Positions 32,837 to 44,600 of a stretch of DNA of 64,000 nt are shown here, piece after piece. The notes below the pieces were generated by a model. That model was given only the letters and a program-made list of their open reading frames with translations, searched no databases and was not told the origin of the DNA. Source of the stretch: Nyssa sinensis (lineage: Eukaryota > Streptophyta > Magnoliopsida > Cornales > Nyssaceae); the NCBI GenBank assembly GCA_008638375.1, contig CM018035.1:23882307-23946306 (forward strand), in the 5' to 3' direction. How positions within the stretch are numbered: position 1 is the first letter of the stretch; each line of letters opens with the position of its first letter. The translations under genes and the position numbers were made by a program.

Positions 32837-34200
32837 TAGTGCCTATGTTTTCTTTCAACCACACCATTCAACTATTGTGCATGAGGGCAATACAAAGGAT
32901 GACAAATTCTAGTTAAGGAGAAAAATGAGTTATTTGTAGATTTGATAACTACAGCACTTAAAATTTGTTATAAAACCTTGTTAGAAGGATGTCCCAACCT
33001 ATTGTGCCATAGATGATTGGAAACTTTGGAATCCAAAGATGCAGTAGTTGATGTAATTGTAATATCCACTTTGAGTACAGATGAGGACTTCAAATTTCTT
33101 GGTGTAAATGGTAATGCAGAAAAAATTGGAATGCAAGAAGACTTATGTGCTTAAACAGGGTACAAGATACTACTGCCTTGGTAGATGGTCTTCCCTGTAG
33201 CTATGTTCTGAATCTATAACATGGAAGCATAAAAAATGCAATTGTAATTATTTTCTAGATAGTTTGTGACCTAATAGAAAATTAGAAGTTATTGAGGGAG
33301 CACATAGAATATTATTGTGGTTAAATAAATGGTTGTTGGTTTGTAGAGAATATTTGCATGTATAGGGGATACTCAAACCTTGTCTATTACCTATTGAGAC
33401 ATGATCTTCACCTTGATAAGGGTTTGGAATAGAAAGATTGGACAAGCCTAATGTGATATAATTTGTGGCAACAAAATCAGGTGAACTACCGATTTTGATT
33501 TAAGAATTGTTGTAAGATGTTGCCTTGGCTACTAATTGTACATGTGTATGCTTGTCTTGATATGAATAGTTCATGCGATGATAGTAGTTAAGAGGCATAT
33601 GGTTTGGTTTGTTGCAGATCTGGCAGACCTACTGATTTTGATTTCCAAATTGAGAATTGGATTTGAATTAGTATTGATGTGGATTCTGGTTTTGATTTGA
33701 GAACCTGTATGCATTGTGATGGAAGTGGTTGTTGAATCTGTCAAGTCTAGAAAATCCATAAAATTTTCATCTTCTGTTGTTTATTCTTCCTCTACCTCAT
33801 CCTCTAGATGGATGATTATTGTTTCTATTTGGAGCAAATTGGGATCTAGTCCAAGTTGCAACCATTGCTGTTGGAAAATGATGATTCGACTATGTTTTGT
33901 TAAATAATTCAAATGAAATTTCTTCTACCTTTAAGAGAACATGCAGTTCTTCAATTATTAGAGGTTGTGACCTAGTTCTGATTGAAGTTTTGAAGGCACC
34001 ATATTCAGATGGAAGTCCATTCAGCGTGTAGATTAATAGATCTTCATCTTCAATTTGAACTAATACAGCTGCCAAGTTATCACGAACTGCCTTAATCCTT
34101 TGAATGTAAGTGTCAACAAAATTAACTCCATTTTTTTTTGCCATTTTGCTTTTTTCCACCAACTTTAAAGTTGCTACTATTGATATTGTGCACAAGATAA
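32837..34200 (-). pseudogene. copia B gag, zinc knuckle, protease, pre-integrase
   Basis: The minus strand from 34195 reads a gag segment (VNFVDTYIQRIKAVRDNLAA, YTLNGLPSEYGAFKTSIRTR, UBN2-type). A zinc knuckle follows (CQICNKPNH, about 33630-33600), then a protease-like DFVATNYIT (DSGATNHIT in intact copies) at about 33480. Next come LSNLSIPNPYQGEDHVSIGN, RLGHPSNKVL of the pre-integrase domain at about 33000, and a damaged C-P-H-A-Q..NGVVERKHRHY integrase block ending at 32837. The catalytic centre of integrase is deleted. Frames are broken repeatedly. Confidence 0.85.
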
Positions 34201-34269
34201 CTAGATAGACTACTCATGATCAACTTCAATGTCCTCCATATCTTCAAGTGTCAATTCCTTTATCTCCAT

Positions 34270-34570
34270 CTTCTAATATTATTGTCATTATAATATTTTG
34301 CTTAAATATATTCATATAAAAATAATGATAATAAATGAAAATAAAATAAGAAATAAATCGGGCCTAACGTGCTATACCAACAGGTCACTGTGCTAGGCCG
34401 TGCTCGTGCCTCCAGCCATGTCGTGTTGTGCTGTGCCTGGGAGGGTCGGTCTAGCATGGCTCACCATGTAGTGCCATGCCTGTTCGGCTCATTAATCATC
34501 ATGTCGTGTCGTTCATTAACGTGTCGTACCCATGCCGTGTCTGGACCAACCTGATTGACACATCTACCCA
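34270..34570. repeat. Possible hAT subterminal region
   Basis: CGTG-rich repeats (GTCGTGT, GTGCTAGGC, CATGTCGTG) lead to an end that reads TAGATGTGTCAATCAGG on the minus strand (34565-34549). Such termini and GTCGTG clusters are seen in plant hAT elements. The opposite end and the 8-bp duplication were not found. Confidence 0.3.
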
Positions 34571-35011
34571 ACTTCTTGTGTTGTCCTCGTCCTTTGGGCT
34601 AATCTCCATTGGAGCAGGTAATATTAGTGACATAATGAAGATGGTTTTGATATCGTTTTTCTTATGATTTTGTGTTGTGTATAGATTACTATCAAATAGT
34701 TATTGTATTTACTATCAATTGGTAATTTTTTCGTGTGGATTTAGTTTTACATTTGGACTAGAAACATTATATTTGAGGTTTAATCTTCATTTTCATTTGG
34801 TAATTCAAATGACAATCTTCGTGGTTTTGTAGGTTGTGAATTTTGTTTGATGGGTAAATACTTTGTGATGGGTTAGTTCCATGTTTATCATGATGGTGGT
34901 ACGTGTTTATCATGGTAGTTTATAGTGGATATGTGTTAGCCTCTTGAAGGGTTGACACGGCCATGGCATTGGTGAGCCTCGGCCAATGCCTAGGCCAAGG
35001 TGGGGGTGGCT

Positions 35012-36260
35012 TGTCACGGGCACCCTCACTTGAAGATTGGGATGTTTTGAAGGGTACTTAGACTCGGTGCAGCTGGTGTGCATGACTTGGGCGCAGCAAA
35101 AGACCAAGGTAGCATTTTTGACAACAGTTGGGGCGCACTGACAGCCTTTGGCAAGATGTACGCGCCCAGGGGGAGTTACTTAGCTTGCAAGTGATTGTGT
35201 TCACTCCTGTCAGTCGGGCAAATTGTACTTTGACATATATAGGGGGTAGTACTTCCTCGAGGCGCCCATGGGTGAGTGACCCATGCGGCCTAAGGCCTTG
35301 GCACCTGCGGGGCAAGGCTTGTTGCTGTTGCGGCAGAGCGTGGCAACGTTTAAAGTCCAAGCCATGAGTAGGCATGGTTTGGCAACGAGGGCTAACACGG
35401 AAGCTCGGGTTGGACCAAGTGGTGCGCGGGTTCAAGGCAGTTACGCCAGGCAGTTGCAGAGCAGTTGCGCGAGGTAGTTGCTGGGCGCAGGGCAGTTGCG
35501 CAAGGTAGTTGCGCCAGGCAGTTGCGCGAGGCAGTTGCTGGGCGCAAGGCAGTTGCGATGCGGTTGCGCAAGGCAATTGCACTGCGGTTGCCCAAGGCAG
35601 TTGCGCAAGGCAGTTGTAATGCGGTTGCCCAAGGCAGTTGCGGGGCAATTGCGCAAAGCAGTTGCGGGGCAGTTGCGGTGCAGTTGCGCAAGGCAGTTGC
35701 GGGGCTGACAGAGGGCGCAAGGCAACTGCCTGTTGAGTTGGCGCATGGATCCAAGGTCTCATACGGCGTGCGGCAATAGAGGCACGGATCCTCACAGGTG
35801 GCGCATTGATCCAAGGGCGCATATGGTGTGCGGCAAAGGGAGGCACGGATCCTTACAGGTGGCACACATCCCAGACTTCCGAGAGCACTAGCAGTTATGG
35901 GCAGAACTGCAAGGCACAGGTGGCAGCCTGTGACAAACCCTAGCAGTTGGGGTGTAACTGCATGTCATGTGCTTGGCACATGTAGGCGGTTGAGATTTTG
36001 GCTATAAATACATTGTAATACGGGGGGGTGCATATATAGAAGAGAGTGTGTTCTTCTTGTCACGCAACCCCCAAGGCTGTGTTCCTATACTGAGTTGAGT
36101 AGTAAAGGTTGGGAAGAGTTTTCCTGTAATCTGTCTTTGTTTGTGTGACTGTGTTCTCTTTGCAAGCCTCTTGGCGTGAGTGAGTGTTTTGGCTGACTAA
36201 GACAGTGTCTTAGTGCCGCACAAGACAGAAAATTCAGAAACGAATTTAGGTCCTGTGACA
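35012..36260 (+). mobile_element. Solo LTR of a second, GC-richer LTR element
   Basis: The segment begins TGTCACGGGCAC and ends GGTCCTGTGACA, giving inverted TGTCAC/GTGACA termini. It has a TATA box (CTATAAATAC, 36002-36011) followed by a transcribed-leader-like region, as in LTR U3-R-U5. No primer-binding site or polyprotein follows; RACK1 upstream DNA starts at once. A 5-bp target duplication was not found, so the left end is approximate. Confidence 0.55.
35446..35712. repeat. GC-rich minisatellite (GCAGTTGCGCAAG type)
   Basis: Units of about 11-15 bp (GGCAGTTGCGCAA, GGCAGTTGCGGG, TGCGGTTGCGCAA) are repeated more than 15 times. The array keeps several frames open on both strands, giving artificial Ala/Gln/Leu/Pro/Cys-rich translations. 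I treat those as repeat artefacts and not as proteins. Confidence 0.8.
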
Positions 36261-36456
36261 ATATGGATGGCTGGTGAAAATTAATTTATGAGAACTCAAA
36301 TCATATGTATTGAGAGAGAGTGTAACTATACAAGAGATATAGAGTGTGTGATTTCTTGTATATTATACATACATGTGTATGTGTGTTTGTATGTAACAAT
36401 TGGTTGGGTTAGAGAAAGAAAAAGAGATGTTGATAGTGTCGGAAGGGGTTTCTCGT

Positions 36457-36767
36457 TGGGCCTTATTCTATCTTTTTTTTCTTCTAATTTGCATGCCTAT
36501 TCGTTGCTTGCATAGTCCAGAGTCCAGACTCATTGGTTTACAATCGTAGTAGTAACCGTGAAACCCAATAACCCGCCCGACCCAAAAAGGTTTTTGTCAA
36601 TACCTTTCTATCCCCTCCAAAACCCTAAATTGGCCGCAAAAGCTACTATAAATACCTTACTTCAGAGTTTAGGGCTTCTTTCGTTTCATTCATAAAGCCT
36701 CTACCACCTCCCTCGTCCACGAGCTGTATAGCTAGAGAGAGATAGAGAGAGTTTGTGTAGAGAGAAA
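36457..36767 (+). promoter_or_regulatory. RACK1 promoter and 5' leader
   Basis: A site II-type TGGGCC (36457-36462), a telo box AAACCCTAA (36620-36628) and a TATA box CTATAAATA (36646-36654) lie upstream of the RACK1 ATG at 36768. A pyrimidine-rich leader (TTCTTTCGTTTC, about 36677-36688) follows the TATA box. Site II plus telo box is the usual promoter pairing of plant ribosomal-protein and translation genes, which fits RACK1. The order and spacing look undamaged. Confidence 0.75.
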
Positions 36768-39700
36768 ATGGCCGAGACTCTGGTGCTCCGTGGAACAATG
36801 AGGGCTCACACCGATTGGGTCACGGCGATCGCCACCCCAATCGACAACTCCGACATGATCGTCACGGCGTCACGCGACAAGTCAATTATCCTCTGGCACC
36901 TCACTAAGGAGGACAAGACCTACGGTGTGCCCCGCCGCAGGCTTACCGGCCACTCCCACTTCGTTCAGGATGTTGTTCTCTCTTCTGACGGCCAGTTCGC
37001 CCTCTCCGGCTCCTGGGACGGCGAGCTCCGCCTCTGGGACCTCGCTGCCGGGACCACCGCCCGCCGCTTCGTGGGTCATACTAAGGATGTTATCTCCGTC
37101 GCCTTCTCCATCGACAATCGTCAGATCGTTTCGGCCTCCCGTGACCGTTCGATCAAGCTCTGGAACACCCTGGGTGAGTGCAAGTACACCATTCAGGACG
37201 GTGATGGTCATTCTGATTGGGTGAGTTGCGTCCGCTTCAGTCCCAATACACTCCAGCCAACGATAGTGTCGTCGTCGTGGGACCGGACTGTGAAAAATCT
37301 GGAACTTGACCAACTGCAAGCTGAGGTCGACACTGGCCGGCCATGGCGGGTACGTGAACACTGTGGCAGTGTCTCCAGACGGGTCGCTGTGCGCTAGCGG
37401 CGGCAAAGACGGAGTGATTTTGCTGTGGGACCTCGCTGAGGGCAAGCGGCTCTACTCGTTGGATGCGGGCTCGATCATTCACGCTCTATGCTTCAGCCCT
37501 AACCGGTACTGGCTCTGCGCTGCCACTGAGACGAGCATCAAGATCTGGGACTTGGAGAGTAAGACCATTGTTGTGGATCTGAGGGTCGATCTAAAGCAGG
37601 AATCAGATATGGGTGAAGGCACCACCCAAACCGCTGTCGGCAAGAACAAGGTCTATCATTATTATTATCTTAAAACGTATATGTGTTTGTATATGTTTTT
37701 GTCTCAAATTTATCAAAATTGTTATTGTTCTTCGAATGTTTTGATTTTGATACCTAAGTTCATTATTTGTTGTCTTTTCTGTCTCAATAATGCTCATGTT
37801 ATATATATACACGCACACACTATGTATGTATGTAGTCTGTACATGTTTTCATTATTTTTTTTCGTGCGAGCGTTTATTCATGCTTATATCTTTGTCTGTA
37901 TATGTTTAATCACTTTCTACTTTTGTTGTAACAATAAATTCTCATAATTGTAATTGCATACTTGTATGTTCAATTTTTGATTGACATATAGAAGTGATCA
38001 TTCTGCACTTAGTTTCATTAGTGCATATGTTGATGAGATTGTGCTACGGTGGTGTTCAATTTACTTGGAGAAAGTGCATTTGTTAATGGTGTTCTTGTTC
38101 AGTGATAATTGTCATTGAATCTTGGGATACCCATTATACTGTCTTTCTCTTGAAGAATTGCTTGCCCTCAAGCAGTAAAAATCTTAGACACTATATTGCA
38201 ATACCCATGAGGAAAAAAACCTGTGCATTTTGTCATTGTTCTTTTATTCGTAACTATCACGTCTTGGCAGTAGCGCATACACATCCTGCTTCACATATCA
38301 AGATTTTTTGTATTGAATTTAAGCATAGGTGTTCAAGTCTTGATTTTCCAAAATTCAATCTAAATGCTATTTCAGCCTTGGTAAATGTTTCAGTTTTACT
38401 GGGTTGGAATTGATATCTTTTGTACAAGTTCTTACCATTACAATTGATTTCTATTTCATGGGCTAGTGGATGTGCTCATCTTCATGCATGACTGCAATTT
38501 TATTCCACAAAACGTTTCTTGAATGTCATTTGTAACTGATGGTTGGTATCCTTTCTTTCGTTCTTTTTTTCCCCAACATGAGATGTTTTCTTGGTTGATT
38601 ATGTTAAATGGAACCTTCCATTGTGATGCACAATGTGATGGTGAGCAAATCAATTGCCTTAACCAGTAGTTACCCTAATTCGTTCATCCCCTAGTTAATT
38701 GCGAATTGGAATCGCACGTTTCAAAACATGGATTATTAGTGATTTAGAATACAAGATTTAGCGTTTCAATCTAAAATACCAAAAGTCTCAAAAAAATTAT
38801 ACAAAATACAAACACAATATTGAAGTTTTATTTTATAATGACTTAGATTCTTTAAAATCTTTCTGGTGTGTATATATATATATATATATACACACACACA
38901 TACGGATATCATTACAAATACAATTAAAAAGCATATCACGTTCAAAATAAGCGTTTTTCGTTCTAATAAAGTAATCCAAAGTAGCCTTATTCCTAACGTA
39001 TTACGTTTTATAATTAGTGACGATTTGTATTTTCGTTCTTTGTACCATAATAATTCACGTTTTAGGTAACATTGGCCTTAACTCTTAATAATATGTTATC
39101 AAGGTGGGCTGATTTACATAGCCAACAGTCAAGGGTTTGTTTTGTTTTTATAGTGATAATATAATATATTTGTTTTTTGGCTGGCTATGGAGTGAATTGG
39201 TGGTTTGACTTTTGTTGTGTAATATGATCTAGTCTTGGGCTTTGAATAATCTTTCCACCTTTCTGAACATACAGTGTATAGAATCTTAACTTGCACATAA
39301 AAATTATGTCAACTGAGAAGTAGAAGCCTAGCCATTCATTGTCCATGAATTACTAGGATGGGTGGTGCATTTTGCTTGTGCAATTTTATGCTTTATATTG
39401 ACTTTGCAGCTGGGAGTGTGTACACCGATCTATATTTACACCTACTATATACCAATTTTTTACCATTGGTACTTTGGGCTGTATTTTAGTAAAACACATT
39501 GCAGCTGGTGGTGGTGGTGGTTGTGCGTGTGTTTTTTTTTCCAGTTTAGCTCATTTGAATTGTCTATCAATGCACTTTAGAAGGGCTGTAGTGACAAGGA
39601 AATGATATTGAAATTGGTGTCTGCTATTGCAAAACTAATTCCATTTTAACCTTGTGCATTGTTTATTGCAGATTATATACTGCACAAGTTTGAGTTGGAG

Positions 39701-39773
39701 TGCTGATGGAAGCACCTTGTTCAGCGGGTATACAGATGGTGTAGTCAGAGTTTGGGGTATTGGGCGTTACTAG
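36768..39773 (+). CDS. RACK1 (WD40 scaffold), frameshifted by one base
   Basis: RACK1 is a seven-bladed WD40 scaffold bound to the 40S ribosomal subunit and used in translation and signalling. Exon 1 is 36768-37650, exon 2 is 39672-39773; the intron is phase 0 with GT (37651) and AG (39671). The protein starts [20 protein letters not shown], has the ribosome-contact Arg36 and Lys38 in [10 protein letters not shown] blades such as [20 protein letters not shown] and [20 protein letters not shown], and ends [15 protein letters not shown]. Corrected length is 327 residues, the length of Arabidopsis RACK1A. One extra A in the run at 37293-37297 (codon 176) shifts the frame; uncorrected, it stops at 37397 after 209 residues. 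Everything else (promoter, splice sites, downstream frame) is intact, so this is either a very recent lesion or an assembly error in a homopolymer. Confidence 0.95.
37651..39671 (+). other. RACK1 intron
   Basis: The 2,021-base intron has donor AAG-GTCTAT and acceptor TTGCAG. It is AT-rich, with TA/CA microsatellites (37800-37818, 38872-38899). I looked for box C/D or H/ACA small nucleolar RNAs, as vertebrate RACK1 introns host some, and found no convincing C plus D pair. Confidence 0.85.
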
Positions 39774-39782
39774 AAAGGAAAT

Positions 39783-39867
39783 TTAGATGAGTTGTCATTA
39801 CCCACTGCTCTTTGGCATATCATTTTAGATGAGTTGTCATTACCCACTGCTCTTTGGCATATCATTT
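39783..39867 (+). repeat. 42-bp tandem duplication in RACK1 3' UTR
   Basis: TTAGATGAGTTGTCATTACC begins at 39783 and again at 39825. The two units are almost identical, which points to a recent duplication ten bases after the stop codon. Confidence 0.88.
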
Positions 39868-42449
39868 TAATTCATTTAGTTCTAAGTAGAAGTATTGGAA
39901 GGATATTTGGATTATTCTCTATGTTTGATGGCTTTGGGGGCCTCTGCTGTCTTTGTTTTTGGATATTTTTGTTAGTTGTTACATTTTGGTTTTCTGACTG
40001 TTAATCCAAGTGATTTTTGCATATTTGAGTTGTTTCATGCGCATCTGATAACATTAGCTTTGATTCTTGAATCTTCAAGGATATGCATATTCTATGCATG
40101 TGTAGGCTGCATAACTGAGAAAAAATTAATTGGTTCCTTGGAAGACCTTATTCTTTGTAGGACTTGGTTGGTATAACTGGATAAATAATGAGATATTTCT
40201 GTGGGCTCTATTCTTTTGTTTCTAGATAATTTCATATTATTCTCTCTTCTCTTCCCACTGTCCTTCCTCCCTCCCTCCCACCCACCCACCAGAATAGTTC
40301 TGTTATACTACTGTAAATAGAGTTTTGGTTTTATTTTTTCTGGATAGGACAAGATGGATGAAAAAGTATATCCATTAGTGATGTGGTGACTTGATCTTCA
40401 GTGTTGAGGTCGTATACTTTTTGATGGAACAAAATGGTGATTTTGTTGGTTGCACTATTGAGTTTTTGAAGCTGAAAAGGAAAAAATAATCGAACATGTT
40501 AGGTTAAAGAGATGAGTAGTGTTGAAATGAAAGGACCTTGTTTTCATATTGTTACATTACGTGTATAAATACAGAGAGAGGGACTGCCTAGTAAGTGGGA
40601 ATTGAATGCAAGTTGTGAATAAAGAAGAGACCGCTTCAAGTTTGATACCGTCTATATATATGGGAGAGAAGAAGTGGATGGTACCCGATGAAAGCATTGG
40701 CGTCCTCACAAAGATATGGTGTTACCAAATACGTAAAGAAAGATGTATAGCAAAATGCATTTTCCAAAATTTTGAAAATGGAAATTATTAAGGGAGCAAG
40801 ATCAGCTTTTAATGAGAGGGGTATTAGCTGCCTTTTAACAAAACCTTGCATCATATCTTCTGCCTTTTAACAAAACCTTGCATCCGACCACCATGATGGA
40901 GACAAGTTTGTTTTGGATCTCAAGACTTGAGGTATTCTACTAGTACATCACTATAGAGAGGTGTTCAAAGTGTTAGTAGAAGTAAAATATATTTTTATTT
41001 GCTAATAATAGTAATATTATATGTATTTTCAGTTAATATCAGTTTGATGTTTGTAATATTTTGGTTCGCCAGTGTTGTTTGCGAAAGAACTTGAAAACAT
41101 CAAAAGGATATGTATATACTACGAAAACCAAGCTATTTACAAGAATCAAGATCCAGGATATGATTTTTTTTTGGTTTTTGGTGAGAAATGGTTTGGAACT
41201 TTGAAGGACAATACAGAAATTGACGCTCTGAGCGATTTTAGAGCTGAAATCCTGTAAATGAATGTAGTCCTACTATTATAATGCATGAAGCTTGAATTTC
41301 CACCATTAATTTTAAATTTTAAAAAGGCGGTTGCTTGAATTTCTAATAAAAAAAGGAATACTGTATCCTGGCTTTCACGCAACAATTGTTTACAAAGAGA
41401 GAGATTTTCAAAAATTTATTAGAATCTCCCGTCAACAATTGATTTTCAAAAATTTATTAGAATTTCCAGCCATTTCAATTTCCACTTATATCGGTTTGAT
41501 TATTTATTTATTAACCGGTACCTATTAAAACCTGCCGATAGTAACCTTCATTCTCTGTTCTACGGGTTGAAAACCTTCAAAACTGCTTGAATTTATGCTT
41601 AAGTACTACTACCACTACTTTGTAGGGATGATATTTGAATTGTTGGTCTTAATTATAACATGAATTTGGTTGGGAATATAGAAATTAGGTTTGATGTTAA
41701 TTTGGTTATTAATCGTGTTTTTCTATTTTGTTTTTGTTTTCATTTTCATTTTTTTAAAAACAATTTTGTTCTATCAAAGATATCGTCTGTTATTCTTGTT
41801 ATAAACAAAAGACAAAAACTAAACATTGTGTTTAGATAGTGATTCAGTTATGATTTTTTAAAAAATATTTTTAAAATGTGTTTCAAAATTTTGTAATTAA
41901 TTTTTTGAAAACTGTGAAAATGCGTTTAGTTATGCTAATCAGAATTCAATTTTTGAGTTAAAAATTATGAAAATGCGTTTGGAATTCTGACATTTTTCTA
42001 AAGATTTTTTCATTTTATATAAAAAAAATAAAATTAAGATAAATAACTTATATTTTTTTAGTCAAAAGAGATTTTCATTAATTTTTATTTGAACATGAAA
42101 AAAAAAGGGTTAAAATAATTTGTCAAAATTAAAAAAATAAAAAAAAATTAAATAAAAGAAATATTTTTGTCATTTTGAAAAAAAAAATAAGACGGAATAT
42201 TTTTGTCATTTTTTTATATATTTGTTAAATTTTTTTATCATTGTTATTAATAATATTTATATCTATTACACTCCATCGTTTCACCTTGACACAAGATCTA
42301 ACCTAGGAGATTTAGGAAAATAAATAAATAATGAATAAAAATAAATAAATAAAGATATATATATATATATATATTTAAAATAGAAATATGCTAAGGCATA
42401 TAATTATATAAATGTATATAGAACAAAGTACATATATGAACAAATATAT
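39868..42449. other. Intergenic DNA downstream of RACK1
   Basis: No gene is supported. Small tandem duplications lie at about 40830-40885 (unit with GCCTTTTAACAAAACCTTGC) and 41395-41470 (unit with TTTTCAAAAATTTATTAGAA). A CCCT/CCCA-rich tract is at 40265-40290. The rest, especially 41750-42450, is very AT-rich. Confidence 0.5.
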
Positions 42450-42469
42450 ATATATCTCCAACTCAGTAA

Positions 42470-42760
42470 ATTAAAGGAAAAGAAAAGAAAACATAAAAAA
42501 AAAAGAGAGAAAAGAAAGCAGAAGTATTTGGAAGAGAGTAGAAGAGTGTAGAAGCTTGGAAAAAAAGAAGAAGAGAAAGTGTGAAAGTGAGAGAGAGAAC
42601 GTGAGAAGCAGCGCACGAAAAGATAAGTAAAGAAGTGGAAAGAGGAAAAGGAAGAAAAGAATAAAATAAAAGTGGAAGAACAGGAGTAGCGGTAGCAGTA
42701 GCGACAAGAGCAGTGGTAGCGGTAACGGCAGCGGCAGCAGCATTAGCAGTAGAATGGTGG
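42470..42760 (+). repeat. Purine-rich tract and (GTAGCG)n-like repeat
   Basis: A long plus-strand purine stretch (42475-42670) runs into a hexanucleotide-like array of AGTAGCGGTAGCAGTAGCG type (about 42683-42755). The apparent Leu/Pro-rich minus-strand translation is a product of this low-complexity DNA. Confidence 0.75.
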
Positions 42761-42870
42761 TAGAGACAGATGCTACAATATATGCTGAGAACTAGATGAG
42801 TTTAGAGAAAGAGAGAGAAGATGGGTGAGCTGGGATTTTCTTGGTGCAGTCGCTGGAGTAGCAACCATTG

Positions 42871-42933
42871 ATGGCAGAGAAGAGGAAGACGATGAAGGTG
42901 ATAGTAGTCATCAGCGAAAGCGAAACCAAACAG
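42871..42933 (+). other. Possible first exon of an unrecognised gene
   Basis: An ATG (42871) opens 21 codons reading MAEKRKTMKVIVVISESETK followed by Gln. The segment ends in CAG-GTAACT (42934), a good donor. The upstream purine-rich stretch could be a leader. The peptide faintly recalls the start of universal stress proteins (KMMVAIDESE), but no second exon was found before the LTR at 43112 or after it. This is inference and weak. Confidence 0.2.
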
Positions 42934-44274
42934 GTAACTTTAATTAATATTGTCACTAACTAAGTCATTTGTATGCTCTGCTTGGTTGCTGGAAAACTGT
43001 GAAAAAAATTAAAAGAATTAGTGCCTTGGTTTTGTTGTCGGGCAACCTAAAGAAATGAATATGTTCCTTAGAATTTTGGAATACTTTTCGGAGTTATATT
43101 GGGAGAGTTGGTGTCACGTCCCAAATTCCAGCGAACCCGAGGCGTGAGTAACGAGACAAAAAAGAAATAAAATAATAAAGAAATGAAAGGTAATAATGAC
43201 ATCCTCATACATTCCGTACACTGTTCTGATACATATATAAAGTCTGGTCCGTTGGTTCACAACATTCAAAATAAAATACAGTCTCGAGCTTATGCCCTTA
43301 CACAATATCAAAAGCGCCCCTCGGGCCCAACATAACCCCCAATCAGACCGTCTCTATGTCTCGTACAGCTGGGACATCATCTGAAATGTTTGTCCCACTA
43401 AAGGGGTCAGCTCAACATGCTGGTACAATATAATGCTAATGCAAGAAACAAAACTAAGGTCGTGGCGTGTGCAAGTTTACAGTCATTTCTATATGGCATT
43501 CTCTATCATGATGACAGTATATGAACAGTATATAGTATATGAGCAATATGCGTGACACACCCATGCAACTCTATGCCACCTATGTCTCATGATACGGTCA
43601 TTCTCCGCTGGCATGAGTACCGCCACTTATGTCTCGCTTCACGGTCCGGAATCCGTCAGGCTCGCAAGTACCTAATGGCCGATTTTGGGTTTTTCACCAC
43701 AGGATCTGCACCCTCATAATGCAAAGCACCAAGTGCTTAACCCACGCCATGTCCAAGGAATCACACTATGCCAATATGCTCTGATTTCATCATGTCATAA
43801 TATAATCTCAATGATGCATCTCATTCATACATAAAGCATGCCTTCAATGCATATTTCATAATGTCAACAGTTCTCAAAGCATATAATTCACACACTATTC
43901 TAACATATGCGATATACACATAATCATCATCCACATCATCACCCAACATCAGCAAGATAGCATGAAGCACATAAGCATGTGAACAATCAAACAAACATGT
44001 GAGCAATCAAGGCAGCAGAACAAGTATTCCTAATCTCAATTCTATTTCTTACTTAGCACAATATATCGTACCTGGTAATCGATCTCAAACCGAAAAAGTA
44101 TACTCGTAGTAAAGTGAAACCACCGTAAGAACACCGAAGGTCAGGTCACCTTCTCTTTGCCTTTTCGTGTCCCTAAAATTCATAACATGAAACTCAGTTT
44201 TAATTGTTACTTGAATTATGCTATTCATCAAATTTTACGTCTTTATCTTATAAGCTTCTACTTTGTTAAACTAA

Positions 44275-44600
44275 ACTCTACTATTGAATCCGGGACTTTG
44301 AAGAAAATAAGTTTAGGCTTTCGTAGAATTCAATTCGGGCACCTGGGTTAAAAAGGGCAAAACAGTCATTTTGCACTTTACACGGGTCCTTACATTTTGT
44401 GACCTCTTTTCACAAATCGGACTCCACGGTTGAGTCCGGAATGCTCGAGATAATAAAGTTTCACTATTTGTTTACCAAATTCGGAGTTCATTTGATTGTA
44501 TTTCAATTCAGGGGTATTTTGGTAATTTTATACGTTGCTACGTGTCTTTTATTTTTTGGGACCCCGTCTCGTAAAACGGACCTCACCATTGGTCTCAGAA
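44275..44600 (+). repeat. Three ~150-bp internal repeats with dyads
   Basis: Centres lie near 44283, 44428 and 44587. The middle one has a perfect 7-bp dyad CGGACTC/GAGTCCG (44418-44424, 44432-44438). The third has GACC/GGTC (44579-44582, 44591-44594). Confidence 0.7.

Larger units (their letters stand above)
22822..34260 (-). mobile_element. Decayed Ty1/copia element B, minus strand, broken by LTRs
   Basis: Minus-strand fragments of one copia element run in the correct order from high to low coordinates: gag, zinc knuckle, protease and pre-integrase (34200-32837), linker and reverse transcriptase (29105-27874), then the RNase H end (22979-22822). The gaps are filled by long-LTR DNA (29106-32836 and 22980-27873). 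Some copia sequence is missing at both breaks, so deletions accompanied or followed the insertions. Confidence 0.8.

Noticed and set aside
35058..35846. 262-codon minus-strand open frame rich in Ala, Gln, Leu, Pro, Cys
   Set aside because: It is produced by the GC-rich minisatellite, and other frames on both strands are open over the same repeat. No domain is recognisable.
36882..37445. 187-codon frame on the strand opposite RACK1 exon 1
   Set aside because: It is a shadow of a GC-rich coding exon; the plus strand gives a full RACK1 match.
37651..39671. snoRNA in the RACK1 intron
   Set aside because: A TTGATGA box C-like motif near 38032 has no matching CTGA box D and no terminal stem.
42404..42743. 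Leu/Pro/Phe-rich minus-strand frames
   Set aside because: They come from the purine-rich and GTAGCG low-complexity DNA.
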